The notes: a model not told the origin generated them from the sequence alone. DNA of 64,000 bases from Gautieria morchelliformis (GCA_015179125.1 WHVA01000027.1:186001-250000), one strand, 5' to 3'. Numbered from the stretch's first letter, positions 43,101 through 53,839 are shown. Made by a program: numbers and translations.

Positions 43101-44212
43101 TACTACTCGATCTCGGCTTCCATCAAAGTACAGCCGATGAATGCGTCTACATCAGACAAGATAAGGACTCAATCGAAGTCATATCAGTATATGTGGACGA
43201 CTTTGGACTATTTGCTGACTCCAAAGGAGGGATGATTAAGCTCAAGGGGGAGCTTCATGGGAAATTCCCTTTAACAGATTTAGGAGAAATGAAGAAAATC
43301 TTGGGAATTAGAGTTGAGAGGAATAGGGATGAGGGAACACTGATCATGTCTCAAGGACATTACATCGACATCATACTCGATCGATTCAACATGACAACGG
43401 CTCATTCGGTATCTACACCCCTGCATAAAATGATCAAACTCACGACACCCATGGACTCAACAGGTCCAACTGCCGAAGTACCCTATGCCAAAGCGATCGG
43501 ATCACTCATGTATGCTGCACTCAGCACGCGACCTGATTTGGCTTTTACCGTACAACACTTGAGCCAATTCACTACTACTTATGGACCCGAGCACTGGACG
43601 GCGATCAAACACGCGCTCAGGTACCTCAAAGGGTCACGTGACGACGGCATAACATTCCGACGAGACGCTGGTCTCGACCTCGAAATATTTGTCGACTCGG
43701 ATTATGCTAATAGAAACGACGCACTATCTATTAGTGGCTATGTAGCTATGCTAGGAGGAGGAACCATTGCATGGAGCTCGAAGAAGCAGCGAACGATCGC
43801 GCTATCTACCACGGAGGCCGAATACATGGCACTTACCGAGGGCGCCAAGCAATTAATCTGGCTGAGGCGTTTCATCGAGGAACTTGGAATCGATCAAACC
43901 CAGCCCACGTCACTTCGATCAGACAATCTAGGCGCCATTACACTATCGCATGACGCAACGTATCATGCGCGTACCAAACACATCAATGTCGCATATCATT
44001 TTATCCGTGAGAAAGTGGCCTCTCACGAGGCATCACTTACATACGTACCGACGAAGGAGAACGTAGCGGACATATTTACAAAGGGATTAGACATGCACCA
44101 ACATAGGTATCTATTAGGGAAATTAGGATTTTACCGAAGGGATTTCTCGCTGAGGGGGAGTGTTAGTAATCGGAACGATGACACTGCCGAGGCAGAGCCG
44201 GCACGCATTTAG
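40190..44212 (+). CDS. Copia-2 Gag-Pol polyprotein
   Basis: 1340 residues in one frame; the start MSSSNNTYKIDPLNGDNYAA suits Copia gag. Zinc knuckle CRNCGKKGHYVKDC (about 230-243). The protease site is DSAATTH, where most relatives have DSGATTH. Integrase: WHRILGH..CKACIQGK, SDVWGPAQ, SDNGGEYVN, PAQNGIAERLNRTL. RT: KARVVAQGFTQRPGMDY, MDVKGAYLNSTI, YGLKQSGRAWHQRL, and YVDDFGLF with the catalytic pair. RNase H: DSDYANRNDALSISGYV and STTEAEYMAL. The frame runs 52 bases into the 3' LTR, common in Copia elements. Gag-Pol is one frame, so gag excess must come from another mechanism, unknown here. No lesion is visible. Confidence 0.96.
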   Translation: MSSSNNTYKIDPLNGDNYAAWRRRLEWILDDSDLWDVAIGRETEPRPADADNVTATEQQEIDDWRRKDKKARKEICLRVADEQLVYINQTMSAFAVWTSLQAIFESKGAVGIVNLRRDFFRTLAEDGANMEEHVRKLRGIQQELNARGHYISDTEFSNTLLTSLPDSWSAFITAVNASGAGTTADILIARVLDEDRARKAGSARQTALKAQQRHRTRKDDSGATKGKCRNCGKKGHYVKDCWAKGGGKEGQAPKWFKSGNKETVKQAEEKDFAFVSKEVAYSAISASDWLADSAATTHIARSRNDFASYAEEPSEIEGISPGAVLHTQGRGTIYMEFKIGAKTNTIELRDVKHAPDAPNNLISVGRLTDKGNTATFSGTGVEFKSRAGVTFAQGQKRGRLFCMKARVTRSVEARDFAAAAKGRSWDKWHRILGHVNINSIKLLKSNDLVTGLEIDESNEPSQCKACIQGKRHVEPFPKRAEDTVEQVGDLTVSDVWGPAQTEGPSREKYFYSFMDIKSRYTVIYFGSAKDEALKHFETYKAFLETQTGQKLKRFRSDNGGEYVNKNFKEFCAKYGIIMETTAPYSPAQNGIAERLNRTLLEHARAMIFAKNLPKILWPEAVAYACYIKNRSPTRALGDDATPFQALFGKKPNIARLEEFGTNCWVMVPDQRRAKLDPKAEEHIFVGVAEHAKAWRYYNKASKHVQISRNITFDENDNRLYPIPDNDDDDTAPLEGEHSPREHVPDPITSTPQTSSPHTTPVPDPPEQAPAPEIRRSARITQRPDYRKLNNSGRTEQVYITREIVTEPENYRTAVSRDDAPIWEKAMEIEMEQHKTLRTWELTELPPGRIAIGCRWVYAVKTQPDGQFDKAKARVVAQGFTQRPGMDYYEITSPVVKFDSLRVLLAIANTLDWEIEMMDVKGAYLNSTIDEEIYMRQPDGFDDGSGRVLRIYRALYGLKQSGRAWHQRLRKLLLDLGFHQSTADECVYIRQDKDSIEVISVYVDDFGLFADSKGGMIKLKGELHGKFPLTDLGEMKKILGIRVERNRDEGTLIMSQGHYIDIILDRFNMTTAHSVSTPLHKMIKLTTPMDSTGPTAEVPYAKAIGSLMYAALSTRPDLAFTVQHLSQFTTTYGPEHWTAIKHALRYLKGSRDDGITFRRDAGLDLEIFVDSDYANRNDALSISGYVAMLGGGTIAWSSKKQRTIALSTTEAEYMALTEGAKQLIWLRRFIEELGIDQTQPTSLRSDNLGAITLSHDATYHARTKHINVAYHFIREKVASHEASLTYVPTKENVADIFTKGLDMHQHRYLLGKLGFYRRDFSLRGSVSNRNDDTAEAEPARI

Positions 44213-44383
44213 CCGGAGGTTCGAGATCGCTCTCGACCCCGGGTTGCTGGTGCGCCGGCATCGCATCGGCACAGCAGCTCGAAGGGATTGGTAATATAAT
44301 GGACATTATAATTTGTATATAAAGGAACGATCTACTTGAGATCAATGTAGAATATCAGATCATATTTACTCCTTCGTTCTACA
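44161..44383 (+). repeat. Copia-2 3' LTR
   Basis: 223 bp, no difference from the 5' LTR noticed. Its first 52 bases encode the end of the polyprotein. Confidence 0.95.
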
Positions 44384-44388
44384 TAGTG

Positions 44389-45074
44389 CGAATTCGTTCT
44401 CGCTCGATCCGTTACTCTTCTATATGCTACAACAAGATTTAGGAGCGTGGTTCATTTTGATTTTAAAAAAGTATCCGCTGTGATTTTGGCATTCCAGGTC
44501 ATGCAGCGGTCTACGCATAGTCACCAAAGGATATGTTAAACATGTTGCAACCCCATCCCGGTCGAACAACTGCAAGATATTACAGTGGACAGATGGGTTG
44601 AGACCCCCCGGCCTATACTGAAGGGGTAGTCGTGAGGAGAGTGAAGTGATTTTAGAAACCATTGCATAGCATTCACTGCGTTTAAGCCCAATATTACCCG
44701 GCCACGGATAGCTGAGTCTAGATAGGAAAATATAATGTCTTTGGAGTGATGAGAGGTCACCTTATCGCACGTCTGTTAAGGTCCGTATGACTACGGCTGC
44801 GCACGAATAGTGTAACATTCCAGAGACCGGTAAGATTGCCTCTTCACAATTCGTGAAGGTGTGGCCATACGACCATTCCCGACTCCAGCGAGGGCTGTTA
44901 ACCTCATCTCCTTGTATGCTAGCAACCTCAGTATAGACAGAGTTTACAGATGTTAGGTAGGTCTGTATAGCTCAGAATAGGTCATATATCTTTATATCTG
45001 TGTACATACAACAAAGATATATATTGTATATATGTAACAAGGCATGTGCGAATCCTCGCGGCGGTCGCGGGGCA
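44389..45074. other. Intergenic; displaced upstream flank of NLR2
   Basis: AT-rich in its right part (ATATATCTTTATATC and TATATATTGTATATAT near 44980-45035). By position, 44389 onward was joined to 39882 before Copia-2 inserted, so it may hold distal NLR2 promoter sequence. No gene is seen. Confidence 0.45.
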
Positions 45075-45082
45075 CCCATAAC

Positions 45083-46809
45083 TAGGGCTCGGCACCGTCC
45101 CCGTATGAGCCGTCTATACGGCTGCCGTATTATGGACCCGTACCCGTACCGAAGTTCAACTTCCCTGTTCTGACCGTATTACGGTTACGGCACGTATGAC
45201 CACCGTACGAGGCCGTACGACATACGGCCGTATATATGCAGTGTACGGGTGACGCAGTTATGTAAGGTAACTATCCCTCAAACATTGCCTAATACTGCAT
45301 AAATACCTGTAGACCAAGTCCGTGCTACTAAATACTTTCAACCACACGCTTTGCCATCTACCGCGCGCACCTCCCACCGTCCGCCGCTTGCACCCTCTCC
45401 TCGAGTACCTCTGCACGTGCCGCACGGACACGCTCCTCATGGAGCTCCTCCCCACGGGCGTGCCCGGTGCGGACGCTCTGGCGAGATACTGGCAGGGGTG
45501 GGAGAGGGTGGACAGAGAGCCATGAGCGTGACCATCAACGGTACACGTTGATCTCTATCGGTATGCATAATGATGGCGCCTGACGAAGTAGATTAATGGC
45601 CTATCTGGGACCACGCCGTGCAGAACAAGATGTCGTAGACGAGGCCAATAATGCTCTGACATTTCCTCTGGGCAGGCGGTTTCTCCAGGTATCTCGACAT
45701 ATTCCAACGTCGGTGCCGAGCCAGACAGTAATACCAAGAGGTAGTATGCCTCACGCTGCACCACAGCTAGATCCCAGCGATCCTTTGGGGTGTGATTACG
45801 CCAATAATCGCTGAAGCGGAATGCCACTCGAGTAAGGCCAGTGATCCGATTAAATTCTGGGTTCTGGGTTCTTTGAAAAATCGTGTCCACCAGTTCAAAT
45901 GATGTAAGTAAAGGGCTCGTAGTCAAAGCTTCGACAAATGTCTTGTCCGGACCTGCGGCTCGCTTATAGATACATTTTGTGACGGAGGTCATGTCAGGAA
46001 AGGCTTCCCACAGTTCCTTTGCTGCCAGAACTTGATGATCTATCTCACGAGGATATACGCAAGCATCCTCGATTCGCAGTACTCTGTAAGGCCCTCAGTC
46101 AGATGCATGGATGGCGAACAGATACATACTTGATAAAGGATCTAAATTTCTTGTGAATCAATTTTCCTGGCTTGTGAAGCGTATGATGATATTCTCGAAA
46201 CAAATGCGGGATGCACTCTGCACGCAGTCGCTTCGATACCAAGGATAGTGGCAACAACGGCTTGCGGCATATGGCTCTGTCCAGGGGTAATTGACACTGT
46301 CAAGTCAACGTGCTGAGTGACGGACCTGCCGTCAGATAAGTGAGAAATGTTGTCCTAGTTCAAAATATCGGAGTTAGGCGCAGGGGACCTGACGTTTTCC
46401 TCCAAGATATTCAGCAGGCACAAGCAACACGCCGCAGTGCGTATGAAATCCTGTTCTCGCCGTGTGGGTTGTATTGACGTTACCACTTGACAAGATGGCT
46501 GGCTGAGTATTCGAGATACGATATCACTGCATCGCGTGAGTTTGAAGCAGAAACAATACATACCGAGTCATAATGGTCAAGCAGAACTTGCGGTTGGCTG
46601 CGGGGAGAGTTGAAGCATTTGACGAGTGACTACTAGGTCTGTAAATACACCTAAGTACCTTGGAAACCCCGTATGTCTGTACGACGGCCGTATGACTGCC
46701 GTATCCGTACCGTCGGGGTTCCAGCAGCCCAACATACGGTACGGATGGGGCCGTAATGTCGCCGTACAATGTACGGCCATACACGTATACGGTACGGCGC
46801 CGAGCCCTA
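45083..46809. mobile_element. Non-autonomous hAT-like element with 8-bp TSD CCCATAAC
   Basis: Both ends begin TAGGGCTCGGC (left at 45083; right end read on the minus strand from 46809), followed by CCGT. Perfect 8-bp duplications CCCATAAC lie at 45075-45082 and 46810-46817. An 8-bp TSD and TAGGG-type ends are the hAT signature. The subterminal regions (45083-45250 and 46660-46809) are packed with CCGTAC/CCGTAT/ACGGCCGTA motifs in both orientations, as hAT transposases need. No transposase frame is present; the interior holds an F-box gene. Confidence 0.88.
45555..46296 (-). CDS. F-box protein gene (possibly 5'-incomplete) inside the hAT-like element
   Basis: Two joined exons are clear: 46296-46130 and 46083-45555, with intron 46129-46084 (GTATGT..CAG). 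The first has the F-box core PLLPLSLVSKRLRAECIPHL then FREYHHTLHKPGKL. The second has VLRIEDACVYPREID, LWEAFPDMTSVTKC, and a C-terminal part, REAYYLLVLLSGSAPTLEYV then EIPGE..WPRLRHLVLHG, as in mushroom F-box/LRR-like proteins. F-box proteins present substrates to SCF ubiquitin ligases. The start was not fixed; an upstream exon probably ends near 46335, and the N-terminal LP motif of the F-box looks shortened. The frame is open, so it is either functional or recently captured. Confidence 0.6.
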
Positions 46810-46817
46810 CCCATAAC

Positions 46818-48322
46818 CCATAGATATACCCAAGAAAACCCCATATCCTCGTCCTACCAGGATTCGACGCCCATGCCTGTCAGCAATCCATATTGCATAA
46901 ACTCTCGGATATCAGGGGTGCTGCACTCACAACAAAAGACAAAGCAGCCATATGTTGCATTTGTGTGTACACGTCCCATTCCAGCAATGTGCCACCTCCC
47001 ACCGTTCCTTATGACACAATGATCAGCGATGAATTAATGGTGGGAGAACTTTAGCAAGGATCGGGCATCAAAGGCTGGAAGACATATGGGAACCTGGAGA
47101 GGGTAGAATCTTTTCTTGAGCTTCCATTGGTCATTTTACATCACGAGGGTGAGGGCAATGACGATGATGAGGGTGAGGGCGACAACACATGTGCTGCTGG
47201 AGAGGAAGGCATGGCAAATTGGGGAATGATCTCAAAAGGACCCAAAAAATTCTTGGTGAGCTTTTTGGTGGGCTGAGTTGTATTGAAGTACTGTGCCTTG
47301 ACAAAGTCAAGGGATCCTACTTGGAAATCAGGGGCTGGCTTGCATTGAACATCAGCTGAGGTTTGGTAAGCTTTCTGAGCCTCAAGGATAGCCCAGCAAA
47401 GTTCTTGGTGAAGCTCATCCAGGCCAACCAGGAAGTCTCAAGATCATGCCGAGGCGGGGTCGCGCTTGGGGTGAACAGCAAGGTTTGGGTGGTAACCCTT
47501 GTTAGCAAAGAATGGGGATATGCCAGTGGTTGCACTAGGTGCATTGTTATAAGTGAACTTGGTGAGGGGAAGGAGCGAGGCCCAATTGGGTTGTTGGTAG
47601 TTGCAATGGATTCTGAGTTACAATTCCAAGGTTTGGCTAGCACACTTGGTTTGACCGTCACCCTCAGGATACCATCCTGAGGTGAAATGCAACCACATAT
47701 CCAGGGCTTTCCCTAGAGAACACCAGAAGTGAGAGACAATCTCAGAGCCCCTGTCCAAGGTGACATGTGAGGGGACTCCATGCTTGGAGAAGACATGAAG
47801 GATGAAGAGATGAGCAAGATCTTGCAAGGTTATCTTGTCTGTGGTATGGACAAAAATTACCTGCATAGTGAAGCAGTCAACAATCACTAGTATGGGGGTG
47901 AACTCAGATGAAGGTGGGAGCTGCTCAATGAAATGCATAGAAATGGAATTCCAAGGCTTTTCGGGAACGGAGAGTTGTTTAAGGAGACCATAGGGCTTGT
48001 GATGTTGTGGCTTGCTCCACATACAAGTGGTGGACGTCTTGCATTACTCCTTGACAAAGGATCTAATCCCTAGCCAAGTGTAGTCTCATCAGATCAGCTC
48101 CAAGGGCTTGTTGACCTTGAAGTGTCTTGAGAGGACATGGTCGTGTTTGTATTGAAGAATGCAAAGTCGTAGGTCTTGAGCCACTGGAACATAAGTTTGG
48201 TTGTCAAGTTTGAGGAAGCCCTTGTGATCTGTGGTCCATCTCGGGTCATTAGTCAAGTGAAGGTGTGACTTGGCTATGGGGTCTGAGGCAAGGTTAGCAA
48301 GGATGTCAGCTTGGATCTGCTC
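46818..48322 (-). pseudogene. Gypsy integrase remnant, family B
   Basis: Read on the minus strand from 48322: EQIQADILANLASDPIAKSH, DPRWTTDHKGFLKLDNQTYV and LRLCILQYKHDHVLSRHF (integrase zinc-finger region). Next come KPYGLLKQLSVPEKPWNSIS, ILVIVDCFTMQVIFVHT and VPSHVTLDRGSEIVSHF, then HFTSGWYPEGDGQTKCASQT (catalytic core with changes). The C-terminal part, KVDDQ-type then YFNTTQPTKKLTKNFLGPFE, reaches to about 47220. Stops and frame jumps kill it. It ends at the 3' LTR of the next Gypsy element. Confidence 0.75.
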
Positions 48323-48734
48323 TGTAAGGGCAACCCTAGCTGGTTGTGGAGGTCACACTACCACACAACTGACAAGGGGAAATCTGAAGAGAAAGGTCTA
48401 AGGACACCCAATGTCAGCGAGCCCGTATTATACTATGCTAGTGCACAGCCAGGGACAACACTCAGCACTCACCATTAACCCCACATTGCCCTGACCCCTG
48501 ACCCTTGACTGACCCTTGATGCCACATACTATGTGAGTCACTTGACTCCTGCCACTGTTCCGAAGGTGTCGGAGAGTGGAGCGGAATTGGTGAAGCAGAT
48601 GGAACTGGAAAGAGTTCCCCCAGAAGTGGAAGCATTTCTGAAAGCGGAGTCGGAGATGGAAGCGGAAGCGGAGTCCGAAATGGAAGTGGAACTTAGGGTG
48701 TTGTCAGAGCTGGAAAACAGGGTGTCCCCTGACA
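48323..48734 (-). repeat. Family-A Gypsy 3' LTR
   Basis: On the element strand it starts TGTCAGGGGACACCC (48734) and ends GCCCTTACA (48323). It is preceded by a polypurine tract AGAGGGGGGGTGA (48747-48735). Confidence 0.88.
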
Positions 48735-48759
48735 TCACCCCCCCTCTAGTGTGCTGTAT

Positions 48760-50429
48760 CCTCGAAGCACAGGACACAAGGGATTGAAAGGCCAGCAAAC
48801 GGATTCGATGGGGGGAACCAGGGTGTGTCCTGTAGAACTCGCAGAGTTTGTCTGGAGCAGAGATATCTTGCTCTGGGACCCACGAATTCTCCTCGTATCC
48901 ATATCCCTCCCATTTCACGAGGAATTGGAGTCGTCTTGCATGAACCGGCTGTCCAGGATCTGTTCCACCACATAATCTTCTTCTCCATCTATGATTTCTG
49001 GCAGAGGTGGTGGATGAGCCCTCCAGCCTGGAATTGGATCCTCCGGTGCCAGGGGCAACTTCACTACATTGAAGACAGGGTGAAGGTGGGACATGGAGTT
49101 CGGAAGTCGGAGGTGGTATGCATTCTGTCTGACCCTCTGCATCACTGTGAAGGGCCCAAGGTAGTGGTGGGCAAGCTGTGAAGGGCGTGTGGTGCAGATG
49201 TCACTTGCGTCTAAATATACCTTCTCTCTGACTTGGTACTCCGGGGCAGGAGCCTGGCGTTGGTTGTAGTACCTTGCCATGTAGTCTTTGGCCTTCGCAA
49301 CAGCAGACTTGGCTTCTGAAAGGGTTGAGTCCATGCGGTCTTGGAACCTGTTGACTGTCTCGAGTCGGGACTCTGCCTGGCGTGGCTTGAAGCCCATCCA
49401 CGGGTGTCGCCTGGAGTTGAGCATGAAGGGAGTCTGCTGCGTGGTGGAATGCACATGGCTGTTGTATTGGAATTCCGCCAGTGGAAGTAGCTCATCCCAG
49501 TCATCCTGCCTCTTGTTGATGAAGAGGCAGAGATATTGCTCTAGCTCCTGATTGACTCGTTCCATCTGTCCATCACACTGTGGATGGTATGCTGTGGTGG
49601 CAGCCAGCTTTATTCCAAGCAGGCGGTAGAGCTCCCATGTCAGTTCCATGATGAACTGCAGACCTCGGTTGGAAATGACTTGCTTCGGGAGCCCATGCAA
49701 CTTCCAGACACGTGCAAGGAACAGGTGGGCCACTCCGAGGGCCATGATCGTTGTGTGTGTCGGAATGAAGAGGGACACCTTGCTTACTGAGTCCACGACA
49801 TTCATGATTGCGTCGTAGCCGTGAGGCTCTGGGAGTTCAACAATGAAGTCGACACTGATGGTGTCCCAGTGGGATTCCAGAATCAGGAGTGGAACCAGCT
49901 CTCTGATGGGAGGATGCCACTGTGCTTTGGTCTGGAGGCAAAGGTTGCACGTCTTCACATACTGTCCAATGTAGTGGGACATCTGAGGCCACCAATATTT
50001 CCAAGCCACTAACTCCAGCGTCTTCCACCTGCCAGCATGCCCCACAAACTGGGTGTCATGGTGTTGGGACATGATGCGGTGGCGGAGGTCCTCCCCATCC
50101 GGATCATAGACCTTGCCCCTGAAGTGGAGCAAGCCATCGTGTTCTGACCACTCCGCTGCCCGCACTGACCATGAGTGTCCTTTCCACAGCTCCTCTACCA
50201 CCTTCACCACCGATTCCTCCTTCTCTCCATTCCGGCACTGCCTCTGGATGTCCCGGAGCATTTCCGCTTCCGCCCCAACTGCAGTCACTCCTTCGAGGGC
50301 GCGGATTGCAAAGAGGCTTGGGTGGAGCAATGTCATGTTGGCATTGTCTCCACTTCTGCTTCCATGATCCATGCGGCGGGATAGGGCATCGGGCTTTCCC
50401 ATGGTGTGGCCGGGGTGGTGATGGAGCAT
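48760..50429 (-). pseudogene. Family-A Gypsy integrase and chromodomain
   Basis: A long frame 50429-48915 (504 codons): zinc finger HDTQFVGHAGRW..CNLCLQTKA, core ISVDFIVELPEPHGYDAIM, NRGLQFIMELTWELYRLLG, and HPQCDGQMERVNQELEQYL, then a C-terminal part with YLGPFTVMQRVRQNAYHLRL and LHPVFNVVKL. The second catalytic Asp is changed: SNRG in place of the usual SDRG. The chromodomain begins YVVEQILDSRFMQ, and a 1-nt frame change near 48915 moves the rest (KWEGYGYEENSWVPEQDI) to another frame. The integrase inserts element cDNA; chromodomains steer such elements to heterochromatin. This copy is inactive. Confidence 0.85.
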
Positions 50430-50913
50430 GAAGTCGAACTGAGGCAGGTGTAGGGACCACCGTGCTTGGTGTCAGTTCAATTTCTTGGACATGTGGAAAT
50501 ACTGAAGGTTCTTGTGGTCTGTCCAGATCTCGAACAGACACAGAGCACCCTCAAGGAAGTGTCGCCACTCCTCCAGTGCTTGGATGATTGCCAGCATTTC
50601 CTGGTTGTGGATCTCATAATTCTGCTCCACCAGACTAAGGCTTTTGGAGAAGAAGGCCACCTTCCACCATCTTCTGACAACTGCTGTGACAAGACCGCTC
50701 CAGTGGCTGCATCGGAAGAATCCGCTTCAACTCAATAAGGGTGAGAGTTGTCGGTAAAGATCAGGACTGGGGCAGAAGTGGTCAGCTCCTTGAGTTTGTC
50801 AAAGGAGGCCTGTTCTGGCTCCCCCCACTGCCATCCAATGTCCTTCTTGGTGAGGTTGAAGAGGGAATGGGCATGGCAGGAGAAGTCCTTGATGAACTGC
50901 CGGTATAAATTGA
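50430..50913 (-). pseudogene. Family-A Gypsy RNase H region
   Basis: Frame-shifted pieces: YRQFIKDFSCHAHSLFNLTK, the thumb-end of RT, at 50910-50850; [36 protein letters not shown]; and [20 protein letters not shown], then [17 protein letters not shown] to 50472. This order is that of a Gypsy RT/RNase H junction. It is broken by frame changes near 50660-50700. Confidence 0.7.
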
Positions 50914-50918
50914 CAAAC

Positions 50919-52161
50919 TGTCATGACGTGTTTATGTCCCATACTAAGATGCTCTGTTCTCCTATTTCTCACTCCACCTTTGTGTTTGTTCCGATCACCC
51001 TTGCTGTGTTTGGCAACCGATCCTCGCTGTTCGCGCCATTTACCATGGCCATGCCGTCGAAGCACGATCGACGTCCCTGGACTAACTTAGCAGTCATCCC
51101 TGGGCCTATCACCTCCTCTGCTAAACCCTCTTTCGATGGTGTTCCTATGATCGGACTGTCATGACTTGTGTATTTCCTGGACCTTGTTATCCCCATTTCC
51201 CCTTTTGCCACTCCTCCCCCTTGTTCACTCGGCTTTGCCCTCCACTTCAACCACTTCTCCCCTATGTCATTCCCGTTCGCCCTTCCTCGCATTTCTCTGA
51301 ACCGCTATTCGCTGCTCACGCATTTCGCCTGCAGGCACGCCATCAAAATACGATCAATACCATTTACCCGGCACGATGGTTCATCACTAACCCCATCATC
51401 TTCTTAATCCAACCCCTTTGGGTGTTCATATGGCCAAAGTGTGTTCGCAGGACGTCCCTTCCGTAGGTCGTGCAGGATCAACCCAGTAGATGAAGAGTCC
51501 GTGCAGGGTAGCATGTATGCGGGTCCCAAGACATGGTTTTGTACATGAATGCCTTCGCCACCTTTACTCTCCGTCATTTCATGTTCGCACTCTTCCCTCA
51601 CTCTATTGTATGTTTATTCCATCTACTTAGTATCATGACTGCGCACCCCTATCCAACCCTGACTCGCGACGGCCACTTTCCTATTTGCTGATGCCTTACG
51701 AGCATTCGATATAAGTAGTTTACATTCGCATGTATATTCTCCAGTTCAATTATCATACGTTGTCCATCTTGTGCAAACTTGACCTCGCTGTAATCATCGT
51801 CTTGAGCCTTCTCTTGGAGATTTCTATCTTTGACTAGCAGAGGACCTAGGCATCACTGGTGAGTTCTCATACTTCATCTTCATTACCTTAGCCTTCGAAC
51901 TATTTTTCTGCACTGTTGGCGAAGGGATTGTCGCTACTTAGACAGCCCTTCCGTGACACCTTGCACGTTGCATCGTCAAGTGCCACGGGCCATTTCGCTA
52001 CGACTGTAGATAGGGCAAGCCCCGTTCGGGCAACCCTCCTATCTTGTGAACATTCATTGGTTCACGTATTCGCCGAACGGCATACTTATTCGCACAAGTC
52101 ATTCGGGCATTCGCTGTGTTCACTAATACACGATATTAACGCCTAAAAACCAATCTTGACA
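50919..52161 (+). mobile_element. 1243-bp solo LTR, TSD CAAAC
   Basis: It starts TGTCATGACGTG and ends CCAATCTTGACA. CAAAC lies at 50914-50918 and 52162-52166. It splits the Gypsy RT thumb, between KKEVQSFI and YRQFIKDFS. A second TGTCATGAC at 51157 begins a diverged tandem copy of the first about 240 bp. The last 150 bases match, in reverse, the sequence starting at 63827. Confidence 0.9.
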
Positions 52162-52166
52162 CAAAC

Positions 52167-53111
52167 CTGATGAAGGACTGGACTTCTTTCTTGTTCCACG
52201 GCATAGGCCATTTCGACACGCTGGAAACTTCGACTGGGTCCATCTCCACCATTCCTTTGGACATAATCACCCAAGATACTCTATCTGCATCCGCTCAAAT
52301 TCGCACTTCTCCAGCTTGAGACACAGATTGTACTCCAGGAGCTATTCTAGTACTCTCCACACAATCTCCTGATGTTCCGTCAGTGTCTTTGTGAAGATGA
52401 GGATGTCATCAAGGTAGACACAGATGACCCCTTCCGCTATCATGTCATGGAAGATGTCATTCATCATCGTCTGGAATGTGGCAGGACTGTTGGTGAGGCC
52501 AAAGAACATGACCTGCAGCTTGAAGAGTCCTCGGTTGATGTGGAAGTGGCCTTCCACTCATCTCCCTCACGGATCCGAACATTGTTGAAACCCCAGCAGA
52601 CATCCAGCTTAGTGAAGTACCTTGCACCATGGAGTTGTGTGATCAGTTTGGAAATGAGTGGGATGGGGTACCAATTCTTGATCGTGATCACATTCAAGGC
52701 TCGGTAATCCTGCCTGAGTCTGAGTGAGCCGTCCTTCTTCTTGCTGAAGACCACCGGAGATGCCATGGGCGACTTGGAGGGGTGGATTCTCCCAGTACGG
52801 AGGTTCTCCACAAGGAATGCATTGAGCTCTACCTGCTCCCTCAGTGACAGCGGGTAGACCTTACAGTTGGTGGGCTTTGACCCAGGCTCCAACTCGATGG
52901 CATGGTCCCACAGCTTCTGTGGAGGCAGGGCATCAAATGACTCCTTGGCAAAGACGTCCTCAAACTCCTGCAGGTACTCTGGAATCTCCATCTCCACTTT
53001 ATCATGCTTCCTGGAGGCTTCCGTGAGGCGTTGCGACATGTTTCCAGTGGCATGGACGCGTTCTGCTTCCGGTGGAAGGTTTACGTACAGCAAGTGCTTC
53101 CCTTCCGCCAA
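52167..53111 (-). pseudogene. Family-A Gypsy reverse transcriptase
   Basis: From 53111: IPEYLQEFEDVFAKESFDAL, WDHAIELEPGSKPTNCKVYP, RTGRIHPSKSPMASPVVFSK, DGSLRLRQDYRALNVITIKN, then KLDVCWGFNNVRIREGDEWK. A frame change near 52555 leads into FGLTNSPATFQTMMNDIF and the catalytic VYLDDILIFTKTL. It ends with LEKCEFERMQIEYLG and KKEVQSFI at the solo LTR. RT copies element RNA into DNA. The YLDD motif is kept, but the frame is broken. Confidence 0.85.
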
Positions 53112-53515
53112 AGTGTCTTCCGGGCTGAGTCAGATGACGTTGGAGTTGGAGTCGGAATAGGGGGTGGGTGCCGGTTCATATTCCGCTTCCAAATCATCTT
53201 CTGCAAGCAATGGGTGAGGGACAGAACGACATGTCTGTATGAGCCATTTGGTCTTCTGCTGCTCTTGATGCTCCTGCACTTCCGATCTACACATGTGACA
53301 CTTGGTCAAGCATCGACTCATCAGCACCTTCTGAGTCTGCCAGTTGATCTCCAGGTTGTGCTCCTGCGGCCAGGTAAACCTGAGGATGATGTCTTGCTTC
53401 CCCAGGCCCGTTCGGTTGCTCCATCCGTTTGTGGATGGAAGGCAGTTGACATGAGGAGCTTAGTCCCCATGAGCAGGCTGGTGACTGCAAAGGAAGTGCG
53501 TTCCATGTGTCCATT

Positions 53516-53716
53516 CTAGCAGAGAATGGTGTCTACTATTTCCGTGATGGACCCCACCTCATTAGGGCTTCCATCCACATTGAACACTGGTATTGCATGT
53601 TGCAACTTCCGTGTGGTCAGTCGGTTCTGTTCCACATAGTCCTGGTTCATAAACTGACCAGTGGCCCCGCAGTCGACAAGTGTGGGTCCAGATTTGACTT
53701 CTGCTGTGTCCGTCAT
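53516..53716 (-). pseudogene. Family-A Gypsy aspartic protease
   Basis: The open stretch contains GPTLVDCGATGQFMNQDYVE (active site normally DSGATG, here DCGATG) and IPVFNVDGSPNEVGSI. It would process Gag-Pol. It lies between gag and RT as expected, but is separated from both by stops. Confidence 0.75.
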
Positions 53717-53839
53717 CTGGATCTCAACCTTAGTGACCAGTGACTTGGGGCCAGGGGTGGCAGCAACAACATAGTGCTTCAGGAGGTGTCTCTCCTAAGG
53801 GCAGCTGCAGAGTGGGCAGGATGTCAGACTTGGCTTTTG

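Larger units (their letters stand above)
39888..44383 (+). mobile_element. Copia-2, complete Ty1/Copia retrotransposon, TSD TAGTG
   Basis: 4496 bp with two 223-bp LTRs (39888-40110, 44161-44383) that read identically, flanked by TAGTG at 39883-39887 and 44384-44388. One full-length polyprotein frame, a primer binding site and a polypurine tract (GAGGGGGAG, ending 44160) are present, so this is a young and probably autonomous element. It is head-to-head with NLR2. Confidence 0.97.

Noticed and set aside
44861-44880. 5S rRNA-like GGCCATACGACC
   Set aside because: Only about 12 bases fit; the internal control region of a 5S gene does not follow.
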